Below, in pieces: positions 18,721 through 28,200 of a DNA stretch of 64,000 nt. The position numbers and the translations under genes were made by a program. The stretch is from Sphingobacterium sp. UBA4616 (GTDB taxonomy: Bacteria; Bacteroidota; Bacteroidia; Sphingobacteriales; Sphingobacteriaceae): positions 310,001 to 374,000 of the forward strand of contig DGIS01000022.1 of NCBI GenBank assembly GCA_002386525.1, written 5' to 3'. Positions within the stretch are counted from its first letter, which is position 1. The number at the start of each line of letters is the position of its first letter. The notes under the pieces were generated by a model. The model ran no database searches. It had not been told where the DNA came from and saw nothing but the letters and a program-made list of their open reading frames with translations.

Positions 18721-20091
18721 ATGAAAACAATAACAAAAATATGTATCACAGTCGGTCTAATCGCCAGTTCATATTCCTGTGTGAAAGAGGAGAAGCTGAA
18801 TGCGAAAATTGAAAATTACGACACCTTTGTTCCAGGAGATATTGATGAATGGATTACAAAGAATTTGACCGATCCCTATAATATTGAAGTGGTCTATCGG
18901 TATCAGCGAAATATGCATGATATCAATAAAAATATTGCACCAGCGGATGAGTCAAAAGTTATTCCGCAAATGGATGTAGTTATTAATGGATTTTTAGATG
19001 TTTATAAGAATATTGGAGGGGTTCCATTTATAAAAACATATACGCCTAAACAATTTGCTTTATTTGGGTCTGGAGACTATGATGTGGATGGTTCAGTAAA
19101 AGGAGGTACTGCAGATGGCGGTAGACGGATCACCTTGTACGGGATTAATAATTTTGATATTGCGAATTCCAATTCGGTAACTGGAAACCTTCAGGTTATT
19201 CATCATGAATTTACCCATATTCTTAATCAGATGAGATTTATACCTGCGGAGTTTGGGAAAATTTGTGCGGGAGATTATTACTCGAATTGGACTGCGCAAG
19301 AAAACAGCCAGGCAAAAGCAAGATCACTTGGCTTTATTACACCATATTCTAGAAAATCTATCGGTGAGGATTTTGCGGAAGTTCTATCTCATTTAATCGT
19401 TGCAGGTCAATTATATTATGATGATTTTGCTTATGATAGTGGAAAGGATGCTTACCCTAAGTTTAAACAGAAGGAGGCAATTGTACGGGATTATATGATG
19501 CAGAATTTTAACATTGATGTAACACAGTTGCAGATAGAATTTCAGCGTGTCATGACCGAAAAGTATAAATCAACACGTTATTCTGCTGCAACCGCCCTAA
19601 GTAGTGATTTTATAGGTTCTTTGGATTGGGATATAAGGAATACGTGGGGATTAGAGAACACTATTTCCAGCAAGCAAAGGTCATTTTTTATGTCTATTTT
19701 GGATGAACTTGGCGGATGGACTACAAAATCCATGACATTTCAGTTCGTTTCAGCCACAAAAGCAACATTAAGCATTGCTTTTGGTGACAATAACGCGACC
19801 TATACTGCGGCTTATGACTTTGATATTTTAAAAAATGCAGATAATACTTTTAAAATTTCTAAGTCTGCTACCCAAGGTACAGGCACTATTTACAATAATG
19901 GGGCCATTGATTGGGTATTGAAAGATACTAAACCGTTGATCGACTATCTAGGTAGCACCAGCTTTTCCGCGGAGTGGAAACAAGTAGATTTAAAGGTAAA
20001 TCCGAGCGACTATCTGCAGTTTTTGATTTTGAAGGATGTAAAAGATGCGAATGCAACATTCATAGGCAAAGTAAATTTAAGGAAGTATTAA
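18721..20091 (+). CDS. HExxH zinc metallohydrolase lipoprotein, module 1
   Basis: 456 residues from the ATG at 18721, 4 bp after susD; an in-frame ATG at 18658 would overlap susD and lacks a signal peptide. The lipoprotein signal ends in SSYSC. Zinc site: HEFTH at residues 162-166 (within HHEFTHILNQ), with EDFAE at 216-220 as the likely third-ligand region. This fits the family of substrate-import-associated zinc metallohydrolase lipoproteins found beside SusC/SusD pairs. Compared with the module 2 paralogue (304 residues) it carries about 150 extra C-terminal residues, beta-rich in appearance (SMTFQFVSATKATLSIAF...), perhaps a ligand-binding add-on. Substrate and enzymatic activity are unproven. 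Confidence 0.85.
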   Translation: MKTITKICITVGLIASSYSCVKEEKLNAKIENYDTFVPGDIDEWITKNLTDPYNIEVVYRYQRNMHDINKNIAPADESKVIPQMDVVINGFLDVYKNIGGVPFIKTYTPKQFALFGSGDYDVDGSVKGGTADGGRRITLYGINNFDIANSNSVTGNLQVIHHEFTHILNQMRFIPAEFGKICAGDYYSNWTAQENSQAKARSLGFITPYSRKSIGEDFAEVLSHLIVAGQLYYDDFAYDSGKDAYPKFKQKEAIVRDYMMQNFNIDVTQLQIEFQRVMTEKYKSTRYSAATALSSDFIGSLDWDIRNTWGLENTISSKQRSFFMSILDELGGWTTKSMTFQFVSATKATLSIAFGDNNATYTAAYDFDILKNADNTFKISKSATQGTGTIYNNGAIDWVLKDTKPLIDYLGSTSFSAEWKQVDLKVNPSDYLQFLILKDVKDANATFIGKVNLRKY

Positions 20092-20094
20092 ATT

Positions 20095-21423
20095 ATGAAA
20101 AAGATATTTTATTTAATGTTTTTGGTCCTATTGGCTTTTAGTTGTAGTAAACCGAAAGAAATTGATCCTATATTCGGTAATCCCGACGAAAGGATATCTG
20201 ATACGCTGTTGTATGTCAAAAGAACCTTGGTAGATGCACCATACGGATGGAAAGCCTATACAACCACCGAAATATCTAAAGGTGGATATGGATTCTATAT
20301 TCGGTTCGATAAGAATGATCGCCTGAAGATGGTCGCAGATCTAAACGAAACGACTGCTACAGAAGCAAAGGAATCTACTTATCGCATACGTCAAATCATG
20401 TATGCTACACTATCTTTTGATACGTATAATTATATTACCATGTTACAAGATCCTGATCCTAGTGTTTATGGTGGGGCGGCTGGAAAAGGACTCGGTAGTG
20501 ACAATGAATACGATTACGTGAAAACCCATGGAGATACTTTGTTTTTTCAGGGTCGTAAATTTGTACAACCGCTTGTATTAGTAAAAGCTACGGCGGAAGA
20601 AGAAGGTGCTTATTTAAGCAAAAAACTTTGGACTAGTATAAATGATGTAAATGATTACTTCGGAAATGGAATAAACACTGTTATGCTAAATAAGGCAAAC
20701 TGTGAATTTACACTAAACACTTCAGCAAAACAAATTACCCTAATGGCTATGATCGAAGGTAAAGTGGAGAGCGTACAGATTCCATATTTATACAATTTGG
20801 AAAAAAATATGACGTTGCTCAGTGATTCAACCTTTGATGGTGAAAAGTTTTCAAAGATTACTGAAAACAACGGTGTGTATAAACTACATGCTTTATCTGG
20901 AAAAACTTTTGTTATAAAGAAATCGAATGATTATTTATTACCGCCGCAGTATAAATTGGGGACTGCAATTACCGATATGTTCCAACCGGGTATTTACAGC
21001 TATGCTAGCTACTTACCATTAAAAACTTGGTCTGCAAGTTATGTAATAGATTGGAATGAGTACGTGCGTTTATCAAAAACAAGCGGTTATAATCTCACGG
21101 TAGGAGATTCTTTCTACAATTTTAATGACGCAAAGAAACTCATAACAATGGATGGCTACATTTACCAAGGGAATACAAGGTTTATTGGTGGTTATGTAAT
21201 GAATTATTCAATTGATCTCGAAAAAGGCACAATACGTTTTCTTTCGATTAAAAATACAACAAATAATGGAGGAATCATGGTTCCTTATATGAATGCCACA
21301 TTCTTTAAGAAAATGATCAATCATGATTTTAAACTTTCATTCATAACGGATAAAGATTTTGGGTCAGGAATACAGTTTACAAGCGTCGAGGATCCTAATT
21401 ATTATTTTTCTTTCGTTTACTAA
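20095..21423 (+). CDS. DUF4302-type lipoprotein, module 1
   Basis: 442 residues; it starts 3 bp after the metallohydrolase stop. The lipoprotein signal is MKKIFYLMFLVLLAFSC. The N-terminal half has the DUF4302-like pattern DERISDTLLYVKRTLVDAPYGWKAYT, GGYGFYIRFDKNDRLKMVADL and LSFDTYNYITMLQDPDP. These features are shared in order by the module 2 paralogue at 31412. Function is unknown; members are secreted or surface lipoproteins recurrent in SusCD loci, so substrate binding or assistance to the metallohydrolase is a guess. It is longer than its paralogue by about 155 residues at the C-terminus. Confidence 0.8.
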   Translation: MKKIFYLMFLVLLAFSCSKPKEIDPIFGNPDERISDTLLYVKRTLVDAPYGWKAYTTTEISKGGYGFYIRFDKNDRLKMVADLNETTATEAKESTYRIRQIMYATLSFDTYNYITMLQDPDPSVYGGAAGKGLGSDNEYDYVKTHGDTLFFQGRKFVQPLVLVKATAEEEGAYLSKKLWTSINDVNDYFGNGINTVMLNKANCEFTLNTSAKQITLMAMIEGKVESVQIPYLYNLEKNMTLLSDSTFDGEKFSKITENNGVYKLHALSGKTFVIKKSNDYLLPPQYKLGTAITDMFQPGIYSYASYLPLKTWSASYVIDWNEYVRLSKTSGYNLTVGDSFYNFNDAKKLITMDGYIYQGNTRFIGGYVMNYSIDLEKGTIRFLSIKNTTNNGGIMVPYMNATFFKKMINHDFKLSFITDKDFGSGIQFTSVEDPNYYFSFVY

Positions 21424-21451
21424 TTTACCATCACGGTTTTTATGTGATAAG

Positions 21452-21484
21452 CCCCACGATATCTTTGTGGAAAGTATTGTGGGG
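21452..21484 (+). terminator. Possible hairpin after module 1
   Basis: Arms CCCCACGATA (21452-21461) and TATTGTGGGG (21475-21484) with one G-T pair, 29 bp after the DUF4302 stop. No T-tract follows, so it may only stabilise the transcript end or attenuate read-through into the following lipoprotein gene. Confidence 0.35.
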
Positions 21485-21545
21485 TATTAAAGTAATAACT
21501 ATAGCTTTTGCTATTGTTTAAAGAGATAACTATCCATATTACATT

Positions 21546-22406
21546 ATGATAAATTGTATCGATAAATATATGTATTTAAAGCAGGCTAATACTCCGGGGT
21601 TAATAAGCAATACAAGGAGATTGCTATTGAGTTTCATTTTATTTCTTCTAGTTGGATGCGGTACTACAGGCCAAATATATATCGATGGCGATATTCCAAT
21701 AAAAGATCCTTTTTATATCGATATATATAATACGCGTACAGGAATTAAGGTACTTTCTGATACAAGTCGTTACAAGAATATTAATCTTCATATGAAAACA
21801 TTACCCAAGGGAATTTATCAACTCACTGTTTCATGGGATAGGGATATTGTAAGGCCTCAAGAGAAGGAAAGATTTGCTCGTCAGCCCGAGCTCGGCACAC
21901 CAAAATATTATATGTCAACTACATTTTGGTTGGATTCAAAAGAGTCCAATAATTATAAACTGTTATTTGATAGCGTTTATCACCAAGAGCAACTACAAGA
22001 ACTGTTGTTGGCTAAGAATGGAGGCGAATCAATTAAAATGACGGTCGTATCCGATGGAGAAAACAATAAACTTTATAATGAATACTTAACCTTATTGGAT
22101 TATTATAAGGCAAAAAATCGACATCAGAAAGACAGTCTTCGGCAAGTAGCAACTCATTTCAATGATCTTAAATTATTCAAAGATTCAGCGCGAATAAATG
22201 CTTTCTTAGCGAAAGATTGGCTAGTAAATGTCAAGACCGAACTGCTGAAGGACGAAATAATCTTTATGAAAAATAATATTAACAGCGAAGTCATCCCTCA
22301 TATCTATCATATATTGGTGAACACGAAAGATGATTTCGAACGGTATCACCAAGTCTATAATTTATTTCCAATTACTGTTAAGCGAGATTTAGCTGTCAGA
22401 AATTAA
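21546..22406 (+). CDS. Uncharacterised lipoprotein between the two modules
   Basis: 286 residues if started at 21546; the Met at 21570 is an alternative. A basic stretch (NTRRLLLSF) precedes a hydrophobic core ending in LLVGCG, a lipobox with Cys near residue 38, which is late and favours the shorter start. The mature N-terminus (GQIYIDGDIPIKDPFYIDIYN, then KTLPKGIYQLTVSW) resembles the beta-rich DUF4369-type domain that precedes thioredoxin domains in many Bacteroidota lipoproteins. No CxxC thioredoxin domain follows; the rest is helical and charged. It may be a shortened member of that class, but I do not recognise it firmly. Confidence 0.6.
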   Translation: MINCIDKYMYLKQANTPGLISNTRRLLLSFILFLLVGCGTTGQIYIDGDIPIKDPFYIDIYNTRTGIKVLSDTSRYKNINLHMKTLPKGIYQLTVSWDRDIVRPQEKERFARQPELGTPKYYMSTTFWLDSKESNNYKLLFDSVYHQEQLQELLLAKNGGESIKMTVVSDGENNKLYNEYLTLLDYYKAKNRHQKDSLRQVATHFNDLKLFKDSARINAFLAKDWLVNVKTELLKDEIIFMKNNINSEVIPHIYHILVNTKDDFERYHQVYNLFPITVKRDLAVRN

Positions 22407-22436
22407 AATAATTGATCCATTAAAAAATTATTAGCA

Positions 22437-22868
22437 ATGAAAAAAATCTTTAGAACTCACATAAATTTTGGAAGCTACGTTTGGGGAATAGTCGTGATCA
22501 TATTTATTGGAATATTATTATTTGAGCGACTTGAAAAAGAACGCTATATCGGCACATTACTCTTGTTTGGAATATGTCTATCAATCTGGTATTTTACATT
22601 TTTTTTAAAACGCTATTGGATTGAAGGTCACAATCTTTTCATTAAGACGATCTCTGGTATAAGATCAATAGATATTCGCTCTATACACAAATTAGAAACA
22701 AATAAGGTTGACTGGTTTGGATCAATGGGATTTACAGTGTTAAAACCTTACAGAAGAGGAATGGTCTTACGTTATAATGTGGTTGACCACGTATTTGTTG
22801 ATCCAGAAAATGCTACCGAATTTATCAATGAGCTAAAACAGATTACACCCAATATAGATGTTGTATAA
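22437..22868 (+). CDS. PH-like-domain membrane protein
   Basis: 143 residues. Two closely spaced membrane helices (about 13-29 and 39-57) are followed by a soluble domain with the pattern RYWIEGHNLFIKTISGIRSIDIRSIHKLE, then a C-terminal FVDPENATEFINELKQI helix. That layout matches small bacterial PH-domain (YdbT/YdbS-like or DUF304-like) proteins. It starts 30 bp after the uncharacterised lipoprotein, on the same strand, so co-transcription is possible. Role unknown. Confidence 0.6.
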   Translation: MKKIFRTHINFGSYVWGIVVIIFIGILLFERLEKERYIGTLLLFGICLSIWYFTFFLKRYWIEGHNLFIKTISGIRSIDIRSIHKLETNKVDWFGSMGFTVLKPYRRGMVLRYNVVDHVFVDPENATEFINELKQITPNIDVV

Positions 22869-23326
22869 GGTAAATAATCTATAATTTTGAGCATACTTTA
22901 TTATACTATTTCGGTCCTTTTATCCGAGAATTTCGTATCTTGTATCATACTAGCTTGCTACTAATTTATCATTATACATAGATAATTGTAGATAATTATT
23001 GGGATATCCGTTGGATATAGATAAACGGGAAGTGTCTTGTTACAATTAAAACTCTCGTCTCGGGAACGATCTCATTTTCTAAACTGCTCTATTTTTTCCG
23101 TTTTACTTCCCCTAAGGCAATTAGCTTTTATTTTTTTGATCTGTTTTTTTAGATTTACATGGACAAAATATGGTTTCAATTTTTCCTTGCTAACTTTTTT
23201 TTGCAGAAAATAAAAAATATTAAGCATTTTTACGACGCAATTATTAAGCATCCTGATCAGATGTACTTATATGTCCTAAAAATTCCCACTATGAAGTACG
23301 ATTTGTAGTTTGGAAGATATCTAACT
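22869..23326. other. 458-bp intergenic region before module 2
   Basis: AT-rich gap that must hold the start signals of the second sigma gene. I see no strong terminator, no ORF and no TAnnTTTG box with a well-placed -33 partner; TAGATTTA at 23150-23157 is the closest match. Repeated GGATAT units occur near 23003-23018. Confidence 0.4.
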
Positions 23327-23854
23327 ATGCAGAAGGAAGAAATATTATTTAAAACACACTATAATGGGCTTTGCCACTTTGCCTGGAAAATTGTCGGAGA
23401 TTTAGCTGTCGCGGAAGATCTGGTGCAAGATTCCTTCATCGCTTACTTTAAAAATACAGAACAGGTCAGTGATAATGATATTGCTATAAAAAACTATTTG
23501 TATAGTGCTGTCCGTTTTGCATGCTATAATCATATTCGTCATGAGAAAGTTCGGCAAAAATATTGGAATGTAGTCGGTTTTACGGAAGAGGATAATATCG
23601 CCCTCGAATTAAATATGATTCATAGTGAGGTTATTCAAGAAATTTATAAAATTATCGAACAAATGCCTTTGTCATGTCAACAGGTGTTTCGTCTTGGATA
23701 TTTGGAAGGTTTATCAAATCTTGAAATAACCGAGGAACTGAAAATTAGTGTTAATACCGTAAAAACTCAAAAACAACGCGGTATGAAAATGCTTTTAAAG
23801 CGACTAAATCCTGAGTTTTTGCCATTTATTATATTTTTGCTAAAAAATATTTAA
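23327..23854 (+). CDS. ECF RNA polymerase sigma factor, module 2
   Basis: 175 residues, clear paralogue of the sigma factor at 11656 over the full length. Region 2: AEDLVQDSFIAYF. Region 4: SCQQVFRLGYLEGLSNLEITEEL followed by SVNTVKTQKQRGMKML. It shares the unusual hydrophobic tail EFLPFIIFLLK. The residues expected to read the -35 element (SVNTVKTQKQRGMK) are identical in the two proteins, so the two sigma factors could recognise each other's promoters. FecR follows after 46 bp. Confidence 0.93.
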   Translation: MQKEEILFKTHYNGLCHFAWKIVGDLAVAEDLVQDSFIAYFKNTEQVSDNDIAIKNYLYSAVRFACYNHIRHEKVRQKYWNVVGFTEEDNIALELNMIHSEVIQEIYKIIEQMPLSCQQVFRLGYLEGLSNLEITEELKISVNTVKTQKQRGMKMLLKRLNPEFLPFIIFLLKNI

Positions 23855-23857
23855 ATT

Positions 23858-23868
23858 CTTGTCACCCT
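23858..23868 (+). promoter_or_regulatory. Conserved CTTGTCACCCT box before fecR 2
   Basis: Identical to the 11-mer at 12187-12197. It lies 3 bases after the sigma stop and 32 bases before the first fecR ATG, the same distance to the start as in module 1. Candidate ECF -35 element or other conserved signal. Confidence 0.4.
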
Positions 23869-23900
23869 TTTGCCTGTCTTAAGTTTCTTTATTCTACAAA

Positions 23901-25049
23901 ATGATGGAAAACTCAGGACATATCTCCCGTCTTCTTCAAAAATTTCTATATGGTCAATTGACCGAAGAGGAGAAAAATCAATTTGAAGAATGGCTACAAG
24001 CTAGTGACCATAACAGACGGCTTTTGGATTCATTTCAAAGAGCGAAGAATATTGAACAAGATCTAGCTATTGTTGGGCAGTTAGATGCAAATAAAGCATG
24101 GGATAGGCTTACTAACAAAAATAATAGATCGTACAATAAATGGTTTATTGGTATTGCTGCCTCACTGGTGCTATTATCTAGTTTCTTCTATCTATGGTAC
24201 AGCCAAATGGAAAAAGAAGATAATGATGGCAGCATTTCGGCTCTAAACCTAAGTCAAGATGTAGCGCCAGCGAAAAGTGGAGCTGTTTTACGGATGGCAG
24301 ATGGCAAAGAAGTTCGGCTAAACAATACTAAACCGAATGGTTACAATAGCGATAAAACTTTTGTATGGAATGCTGCAGAATTGATTGTTAAAAATGGCAA
24401 AAATAAGCTCGAATCTTCCCAGAATTCTTTAATTGTACCGCGGGCTAGTTTTTATAAAATCACATTGAGTGATGGTACTAAAGTTTGGGTGAATGCGCAG
24501 TCTAATCTAACATTTCCAGCACAATTCTCAGCAAATGAGAGGAGAGTACGTTTAGAAGGCGAAGCCTATTTTGAAGTGGCACATGATCCTAGCAAACCTT
24601 TTTTCGTTGAATCAAAAGCTGGTGAAATTAAGGTGTTGGGAACTCACTTTAATGTTTTTGCTTATCACGATGATATTCGAGCAACATTAGTTGAAGGAAA
24701 GGTTGAAGTAAGGCAGAAGGATAATACGCTTGAATTAAATCCTGGAGAATTTGCCTCGCTTTCGAAAAGTAACCTTATAAAAGGAAAAGCTGATATATTG
24801 CAAGATTTAGCTTGGCATAATAATGAGTTTTATTTTAAAAAGGAAACTATAGTAAATATTGCCCATCAACTTTCTCGTTGGTACGATTTAGATGTGAAAT
24901 TTAGAGGGAATGTTAAACTTAATAAAGAATATAGCGGCAGCATACAGCGAGACGTAAAACTTTCACAGGTATTGGAAATGCTATCTTACGTCAGCGATCT
25001 TAAATTTGAGATTCGTGGCAAAGAATTGATTATCGAGAATAAAATCTAA
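23901..25049 (+). CDS. FecR-type anti-sigma factor with DUF4974, module 2
   Basis: 382 residues (ATGATG start; the first ATG keeps the same 32-bp spacing from the upstream box as in module 1). The cytoplasmic N-terminus has EEKNQFEEWLQASDHN. A membrane helix spans about 80-100 (WFIGIAASLVLLSSFFYLWY). The FecR domain contains VPRASFYKITLSDGTKVWVNAQSNLTFP and GEAYFEVAHDPSKPFFVE. DUF4974 starts at WHNNEFYFKKETIVNIA. Paralogue of the protein at 12230, and the predicted partner of the sigma factor at 23327 and of the STN domain of the SusC at 25235. The susC gene starts 185 bp downstream. Confidence 0.94.
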   Translation: MMENSGHISRLLQKFLYGQLTEEEKNQFEEWLQASDHNRRLLDSFQRAKNIEQDLAIVGQLDANKAWDRLTNKNNRSYNKWFIGIAASLVLLSSFFYLWYSQMEKEDNDGSISALNLSQDVAPAKSGAVLRMADGKEVRLNNTKPNGYNSDKTFVWNAAELIVKNGKNKLESSQNSLIVPRASFYKITLSDGTKVWVNAQSNLTFPAQFSANERRVRLEGEAYFEVAHDPSKPFFVESKAGEIKVLGTHFNVFAYHDDIRATLVEGKVEVRQKDNTLELNPGEFASLSKSNLIKGKADILQDLAWHNNEFYFKKETIVNIAHQLSRWYDLDVKFRGNVKLNKEYSGSIQRDVKLSQVLEMLSYVSDLKFEIRGKELIIENKI

Positions 25050-25133
25050 CTTTTTTAAATAGACATAAAAATTAATTTAGCCAGGCTTATGATATAACTT
25101 TACTACCCAATCATTAAAATGCCCCCAAAAAGA

Positions 25134-25161
25134 GAACAGGAATGTTGGCGCATACCTGTTC
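25134..25161 (+). ncRNA. Conserved leader hairpin upstream of susC 2
   Basis: Arms GAACAGGAATG (25134-25144) and CATACCTGTTC (25151-25161), loop of 6, ending 73 nt before the ATG. Same arms, loop size and position as the module 1 hairpin. The right-arm base that differs between the copies (C or A) does not restore the mismatched pair, so covariation support is lacking. Confidence 0.5.
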
Positions 25162-25234
25162 AAACATGCGATTAAAGGGCTCATAACTTTAAAGTGAACT
25201 ATTAATTACCTAATTAACCACAAAATGTAAATGT

Positions 25235-28200
25235 ATGAATAACTTACCATTAAGCAAAGCCTGGTCCTTGTTACCCCAAGACCATCGGTTTTGCAAACCC
25301 TTACGTATTATGAAAATTAGTACATGCCTTTTATTCGCATTTGTAACTGGCGTCCAAGCAAAAGGAACAGCACAAAAAGTTACATTGAAAATGAGGAATG
25401 CACGGATTGAGGAGGCGCTTTCTGCGATCTCAAAGCAATCCAACTTACGCGTTCTCTACAGCGAAAACTTAAACGCTAAATCTCGTATTACAGTCGACCT
25501 AAAAAATGCGTCTGTGGAAGAGGCGTTGAACTCGATACTAAGAGATAAAAATATCGAGTATAAGATTATAGCAAATACAATTTCTGTTAACAGTAATGAA
25601 AAGAGCGAAGTAGTTTCAGACAACATGCAACAGTCTGTCACTGGAACCGTTAAAAATGCTAACGGAAATCCGCTGGCTGGCGCTACAATCACGGTCAAAG
25701 GAACTTCCATTTCCACACAAGCAGATGCAGACGGGCATTTTAAGATAAATGCTGGCGGAAATGCTGTATTGGTTGTCCGCTATATAGGATTTAACAATAC
25801 GGAGGTTGCTGTCAATAATAGAAATACAGTATCTATCGTATTGGATTCTAATGAAAATCAAATCGAGGAAGTTGTTGTAACGGGGCTTGGAGCTAAGATT
25901 GACAAACGAACCTTTACAGGCGCTACCGCTAAAGTCAATATGAAAGATATTGAACTGGGCGGACTACCTGACCCTTCGAGAGCTTTGGAAGGGCGTGTCG
26001 CCGGTGTATCAGTACAGAACACAACTGGTACATTTGGATCAGCACCAAAAATCAGAGTTCGTGGGGCGACCTCGATTTATGGTAGTTCAAAACCACTTTG
26101 GGTAGTTGATGGAATCATTATAGAGGATGTGGCGAATGTTTCATCGGATGATCTTTCTTCCGGAGATGCATTGACGTTGATCAGTTCTGCCGTAGCTGGA
26201 TTGAATGCGAACGACATCGAGTCTTTCACCGTTCTTAAGGACGGTTCAGCGACATCCATTTACGGTGCTCGGGCGATGGGTGGTGTTATTGTTATTACAA
26301 CAAAAAAAGGAATTGCCGGTAGAAATTCTGCAAACTATGTAGGAGAGTTTACATCCAGAGCTATTCCTTCTTATAATAATTTTAATATCATGAACTCGCA
26401 AGAGCAAATGGCTTTCTATCAAACACTTGAGCAGAGAGGATGGCTTACAATGTCCGATGTGGCAAATAGGTCCGAATCAGGAGTGTATGGGAAAATGTAT
26501 CAGTTGATCAAAGCGGGACAGTTAGAAAATACACAGGAGGCAAGAAACGCCTACCTAAGACAAGCTGAATACCGTAATACAGACTGGTTTAAACAGTTGT
26601 TCAGCCGGACAATCATGCAAAATCACTCGGTCAGCCTTTCTTCTGGTACAGATAGAGCACAATATTATACCTCTATAAGTGGTGTTTTTGATAATGGCTG
26701 GACGCGCAAATCGGATGTGAAGCGCTATACTGGGATGTTTAATGCATCCTATAATTTGTTCGATAACCTAAAATTGGATTTAAGAACAAATGGTTCTTAT
26801 AGGGATCAAAGAGCACCAGGTACGATAGGTTCATCGGTGGATCGGGTCTCGATGGAAATTAAGCGAGACTTTGATATCAACCCATATACCTATGCATTAA
26901 GGAATTCTCGTACCCTCGATCCTAACGAGTTCTATACACGGAATTATGCTCCATTTAATATCCTGCATGAGTTAGACAACAATTACATGGATATCAATGC
27001 TGCTGATATAAAATTCCAGGGGGAACTAAAGTGGAAGCCCATTAAAGCACTCGAACTAGGGTTATTAGCTGCAACACGCTATCAACAAACTTCGCAGCAG
27101 CATTATATCAAGGATCATTCGAATCAGGCATTAGCTTACCGATGGATGCCAACAACGTTTATTCGTGATGCAAATCCTTTCTTATATACTGATCCAAGTA
27201 ATCCCTATGCTGTTCCGGTTTCTGTGTTGCCTGCTGGAGGGATATATAATCGTACAGACAACAAGATGTTTACCCGTGATTTGCGCTTTACTGCAGCTTA
27301 TGATAAGACATTCAACGATATCCATAAATTATATGTATTTGCGGGAGCCGAATCTAATTCTGTAAATCGTAATCAAAACTGGTTTAGAGGTTGGGGCTTG
27401 CAATATGATCTAGGAGAGATTCCATATATTGATTACACCTTATTTAAGAAAAATCAAGAAGAAAATGCTGATTACTATTCTATAGATCGTAAAAAGAACG
27501 GTGATGTGGCCCCTGCGCGAAATAGACAGGTTGCTTTTTATAGTACAGCAAATTATACATTTGACAATCGTTATACTGTCAATGGAACATTTCGTTATGA
27601 AGGTACAAATCGCTTAGGACGTACAACATCTGCGCGTTGGATGCCTACATGGAATGTTTCGGGTATGTGGAATGTGATGGAAGAGGATTTCTTTAAAAAC
27701 TTGGAGACGCCTTTTTCAAACCTGAGTTTTAAAGGTTCCTATAGTTTGACTGCTGATAGGGGGCCAGACTTTGTAACCAATTCGAAAATTATCATTCAAA
27801 GCTATAATCCATGGAGACCAAGTACAGCTGATAAAGAAACTGGTCTTTCTATTTCGGATCTTGAAAACTCTGAGTTGACCTATGAGAAAAAGCACGAACT
27901 TAATATTGGTACTTCAATCGGTTTGTTCCGAAATCGTATTGCCATAGATGTGGATTATTACAAACGCAAAAATTACGATCTTATAGGCATAGTCAATACT
28001 CAGGGATTAGGAGGAGAAATCTTGAAGTACGGTAACGTGGCAGATATGGAATCTAATGGTATTGAGCTTAGTTTATCTGCTACAATATTGAAAAAGGAGC
28101 ATTTCTCTTGGGTATCGAATTTTATCTATTCAAAGGCGAAGAATAGAATTACTTCATTGGAAAATAACAGCAGAGTTTCTGATTTAATTGCGCTAGGTGG

